7,679 nt of DNA, from the NCBI GenBank assembly GCA_900551975.1, contig URYA01000073.1, positions 1 through 7,679 on the forward strand, in the 5' to 3' direction. The translations under genes and the position numbers were made by a program. Every line of letters starts with the position of its first letter. Within the stretch, counting starts at the first letter, position 1. The DNA is from an uncultured Collinsella sp. Lineage in GTDB: Bacteria; Actinomycetota; Coriobacteriia; Coriobacteriales; Coriobacteriaceae. Under the pieces are notes generated by a model. That model was not told where the DNA came from, did not search any database, and saw only the letters and a list, made by a program, of their open reading frames with translations. Below, in pieces: positions 6,003 through 7,679 of the stretch.

Positions 6003-7367
6003 CTAAACGTCAAGATGTGCACAATCAAGCGCCTTTTTGATAAGAGGGACAGATCGATCAGCCAAATACAACGGAATGTTGAGCACCCCGTCATCGAGCT
6101 TTAGGTTCTTAAGTGAGTAGCGGACCCTCAATGGAGTCGTCTCCGCATGCTTGTCGGCATAGTACTTAAGGCTCTTGGAATGAACAACCTCTCCCGATTT
6201 GACCTCGACGGGAACGATTTCGTTTCCGACTTGAATCAAAAAATCGACTTCGTGCTTCGGCTTCTCGTTTGTCCAATAACGCGGAGCAGCATCTAACTGT
6301 GAAAGTAATGCCTGAAGCACATAGTTCTCGGCGAACGAACCTTTGAACTCCGAAAATAGCGCATCCGAGATGGCAAAAGCGGACGCATCCAGCCTTGCCA
6401 TGCGGCGCAGCAAGCCGACATCAAGACAGTAGACTTTAAATGCCTTGAGGTCATCGTACGCAGAGAGCGGCACACCACCGGCAGCATTAAGGCGAACCGC
6501 CGTGATGAGCCCAGCATCGGCAAGCCATTCCAGAGCATCCTCGTATTCTCGAGCACGAGCCCCCTCGCGCACCGCACCCCAAACGAACTTTTTGTTCTCG
6601 CGCGCCAACTGAGCTGGAATCGAGTTCCATATTTGCGAAAGCTTGGCGAACTGCGCACGGCCACCATGCTTGGCAAAATCGCGCTCGTAGGAATCCAAGA
6701 GATCAGACAACACCTTATCGACCTGAACGATATCGCCCGTCTCCACCCACCGGCCAAGAGCCTCTGGCATGCCGCCGCATGCAAAATAACGACGAAGATG
6801 CTCGACGAGACGGACATGGAAGAAATCGGGCACTGTCTCGATCTGATCCAGGCCGCCAAGGTATTCGTCGTAGTTTGCAGCGCCCTCGGCTTTCAGAAAC
6901 TCGGAAAAGCTCATGGGGCGCATCTCCATGAACTCGACCTTTCCCACCGGAAAAGCGCTGGTCTCACGGGACAAGCGAACGCCCAACAAAGACCCTGCGC
7001 ATGCGACGTGATACTCGGGGGCCTCGTCACAGAAGTATTTAAGGGCGCCGACTGCAGAAGGACAATCCTGGATCTCATCAATAATAAGCAGCGTTTCGCC
7101 GGGATCGATAGGCTGTCCAAGTGCCAGGGAAAGGTTTGAGATGATCCGTCGAGGATCGCGCGTACCTTCGAAAAACTGAGCGTACTCGCTCTGTACCCCA
7201 GGTGACGGCTCCTCGAGCGTCAGATACACAAAATTGCGGTACGAGGTTCGTCCGAACTCCTTAAGCGCCCATGTCTTTCCAACCTGGCGCGCCCCCTTAA
7301 GGATAAGCGGCTTACGATATTCTGACGCTTTCCAAGCGTTAAGCTTGGCAATGATATCTCGCTGCAT
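6003..7367 (-). CDS. AAA_14 ATPase with C-terminal DUF4143 (nuclease-fold) domain
   Basis: A 454-residue, probably cytosolic ATP-binding protein. The N-terminal AAA+ domain has Walker A GARQVGKT (25-32), Walker B LLIIDEIQD (93-101) and a sensor-1-like AGSLLGVRL (124-132). The conserved GGMPEAL (198-204) marks the middle of this family. The C-terminal DUF4143 part has the order of a PD-(D/E)xK nuclease fold: E347 in FAENYVLQALL, D375 in HEVDFL, and E388-x-K390 in VPVEVKSG. All catalytic-type residues are present and the length is normal. The start ATG 7367 has GGAGG seven bases upstream. The gene stands alone, convergent with the regulator. Some sampled blocks are 47-53% G+C against about 67% in the ABC genes, although one block reaches 65%, so recent acquisition is possible. 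The family is widespread, often in many copies per genome, and its cellular role is not established; nucleic-acid transactions or defence have been supposed. The 75-base dyad directly upstream is its likely control region. Confidence 0.9.
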   Translation of the reverse strand: MQRDIIAKLNAWKASEYRKPLILKGARQVGKTWALKEFGRTSYRNFVYLTLEEPSPGVQSEYAQFFEGTRDPRRIISNLSLALGQPIDPGETLLIIDEIQDCPSAVGALKYFCDEAPEYHVACAGSLLGVRLSRETSAFPVGKVEFMEMRPMSFSEFLKAEGAANYDEYLGGLDQIETVPDFFHVRLVEHLRRYFACGGMPEALGRWVETGDIVQVDKVLSDLLDSYERDFAKHGGRAQFAKLSQIWNSIPAQLARENKKFVWGAVREGARAREYEDALEWLADAGLITAVRLNAAGGVPLSAYDDLKAFKVYCLDVGLLRRMARLDASAFAISDALFSEFKGSFAENYVLQALLSQLDAAPRYWTNEKPKHEVDFLIQVGNEIVPVEVKSGEVVHSKSLKYYADKHAETTPLRVRYSLKNLKLDDGVLNIPLYLADRSVPLIKKALDCAHLDV

Positions 7368-7386
7368 GACCGAACCTCCCGCAAAG

Positions 7387-7461
7387 AAACTTCCGTAAAC
7401 GTGATATTTCCCACATTTTACCCTAGGTAAAACGTGACATTTATCACATTTACGGAAGTTT
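7387..7461. repeat. 75-base nested dyad upstream of the AAA_14/DUF4143 gene
   Basis: The outer arms 7387-7406 and 7442-7461 (AAACTTCCGTAAACGTGATA and its inverse) match at 19 of 20 positions. The inner arms CACATTTTACC (7412-7422) and GGTAAAACGTG (7426-7436) match at 10 of 11. Both pairs share one centre, base 7424, and only a five-base segment on each side is unpaired. The element contains four copies of an 11-base unit, CACRTTT followed by ACGG or TACC, alternating in orientation. It ends 20 bases upstream of the ATPase start codon. A possible -10, TAAAAT, lies on the minus strand at 7420-7415, but no matching -35 was found. It could be a multi-site operator, an RNA hairpin, or a site used by the ATPase itself. 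Confidence 0.65.
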
Positions 7462-7497
7462 TAAGCTCATTTCGCCACACTTTCATCACATTGAAAA

Positions 7498-7524
7498 GGC
7501 GGAGGCGCATTTTGCGCCTCCGCC
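7498..7524 (-). terminator. Strong intrinsic terminator, minus strand
   Basis: GGCGGAGGCGCA (7498-7509) and TGCGCCTCCGCC (7513-7524) form a perfect 12-bp GC-rich stem with a three-base loop. On the minus strand it is followed at once by TTTTC; on the plus strand the following bases are ACCATC, so the polarity is minus. It ends a transcript entering from the right, and so separates whatever lies beyond 7679 (or an RNA made from 7530-7679) from the ATPase gene. Confidence 0.8.
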
Positions 7525-7540
7525 ACCATCTTTCCTATCA

Positions 7541-7599
7541 GCCCGCCTGACCCGAACGGCCGAGTCGTTGCAGAACCCGGGAGCCCCGGCAGGGCGGGT
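7541..7599 (-). ncRNA. Candidate structured RNA or 3' UTR with a three-way junction
   Basis: Minus-strand RNA can fold as follows. The closing stem pairs CCCGCC (7598-7593) with GGCGGG (7547-7542), plus a bulged C and an A-U pair. Hairpin two is CCGGG-GCT-CCCGG (7589-7577). Hairpin three is GACTCG (7566-7561) with CGGGTC (7554-7549). One pair of hairpin three is G-U in minus RNA but an A-C mismatch in plus RNA, which favours the minus strand. A strong terminator of the same polarity follows 17 bases later. No known RNA family was recognised: the sequence does not match what I know of SRP RNA, RNase P, tmRNA or 6S RNA. It could be a small RNA, a conserved 3' UTR or a dispersed intergenic repeat. 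GC-rich DNA folds easily, so the evidence is modest. Confidence 0.3.
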
Positions 7600-7630
7600 G
7601 CTTGCTCAAAATGAGTTCCCTTCAAATCAG

Positions 7631-7653
7631 AACCACCCTTAAAAAGGGTGGTT
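7631..7653. terminator. 10-bp hairpin, terminator-like
   Basis: AACCACCCTT (7631-7640) and AAGGGTGGTT (7644-7653) form a perfect 10-bp stem with an AAA loop on the plus strand (TTT on the minus). Neither side is followed by a clean T-run: plus continues TGCTCTTAG, minus continues CTGATTTG. It may end a gene that lies beyond the right edge or be part of a repeat unit with the neighbouring structures. Confidence 0.4.
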
Positions 7654-7679
7654 TGCTCTTAGGGTATAACCCACGGGCC

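Larger units (their letters stand above)
7368..7679. other. 312-base non-coding right end with four structured elements
   Basis: No credible gene was found here. On the minus strand all three frames are closed by stops at 7659-7661, 7639-7641 and 7622-7624, so at most the last few codons of a gene beyond the edge could enter. The stretch holds, from right to left, a 10-bp hairpin (7631-7653), a small CTCA/TGAG hairpin (7605-7615), a three-way-junction fold (7541-7599), a terminator (7498-7524) and the 75-base dyad (7387-7461). Confidence 0.6.

Noticed and set aside
7470..7532. Short minus-strand open frame of about 20 codons starting at the ATG near 7530
   Set aside because: It runs straight through the terminator stem and its purine-rich upstream stretch is too close to the ATG to act as a ribosome binding site.
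7541..7599. Signal recognition particle RNA, because GGTCAGGC and GGAAAG occur close together
   Set aside because: The conserved apical loop order and the AGCAGCC strand of SRP RNA are missing, and the fold is a three-way junction rather than one long hairpin.
1..7679. CRISPR array, tRNA genes, insertion sequences or phage genes
   Set aside because: No regularly spaced direct repeats, no tRNA-like fold with a T-loop motif, no transposase or integrase motifs were found on either strand.

Overview
The window looks like chromosomal DNA from a high-GC anaerobic actinomycete of the class Coriobacteriia, most likely Collinsella or a close relative. This is an inference. It rests on GC-rich coding DNA (hand-counted 60-base blocks of the ABC genes are about 67% G+C), on the small-protein/P-type ATPase gene pair at the left end, and on a short GACAAAGGG-type hairpin after the ABC operon. 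No rRNA, tRNA, CRISPR array, transposase or phage gene was found.

Layout, left to right. (1) 1-1163, minus strand: a metal-transport module. A good sigma70-like promoter (-35 at 1158-1163, -10 at 1135-1140) overlaps an inverted repeat. It drives an 81-residue membrane-anchored protein (802-1047) and then the first 261 codons of a P1B-type ATPase that runs off the left edge. The small protein resembles the mycobacterial PacL (DUF1490) partners of metal-efflux ATPases. The visible part of the ATPase lacks the TGE motif of the actuator domain. (2) 1201-4819, minus strand: two abutting genes for the halves of a heterodimeric ABC transporter (TAA directly followed by ATG), ending in a hairpin one base after the last stop. 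Their signature and D-loop sequences place them near the YbtPQ/IrtAB-type siderophore transporters. (3) 4820-4933: a compact divergent control region. It has a strong plus-strand promoter, an 18-bp dyad and an iron-box-like inverted repeat. (4) 4934-5938, plus strand: an AraC-family regulator starting at TTG. Regulator and transporter mirror the ybtA/ybtPQ arrangement, so the regulator probably controls the transporter and perhaps itself. (5) 6003-7367, minus strand: a solitary ATPase of the AAA_14 + DUF4143 type, convergent with the regulator and with lower G+C in some sampled blocks. (6) 7368-7679: 312 non-coding bases. They hold a 75-base, nested, near-perfect dyad just upstream of the ATPase gene, a strong minus-strand terminator, a compact three-way-junction fold just 5' of that terminator, and a further 10-bp hairpin.

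The two most interesting areas are the left end (a PacL-like protein with a P-type ATPase that appears to lack its TGE loop) and the right end (75-bp dyad plus a structured-RNA candidate). The ABC/AraC block is well formed but of a familiar type, with its substrate unknown.
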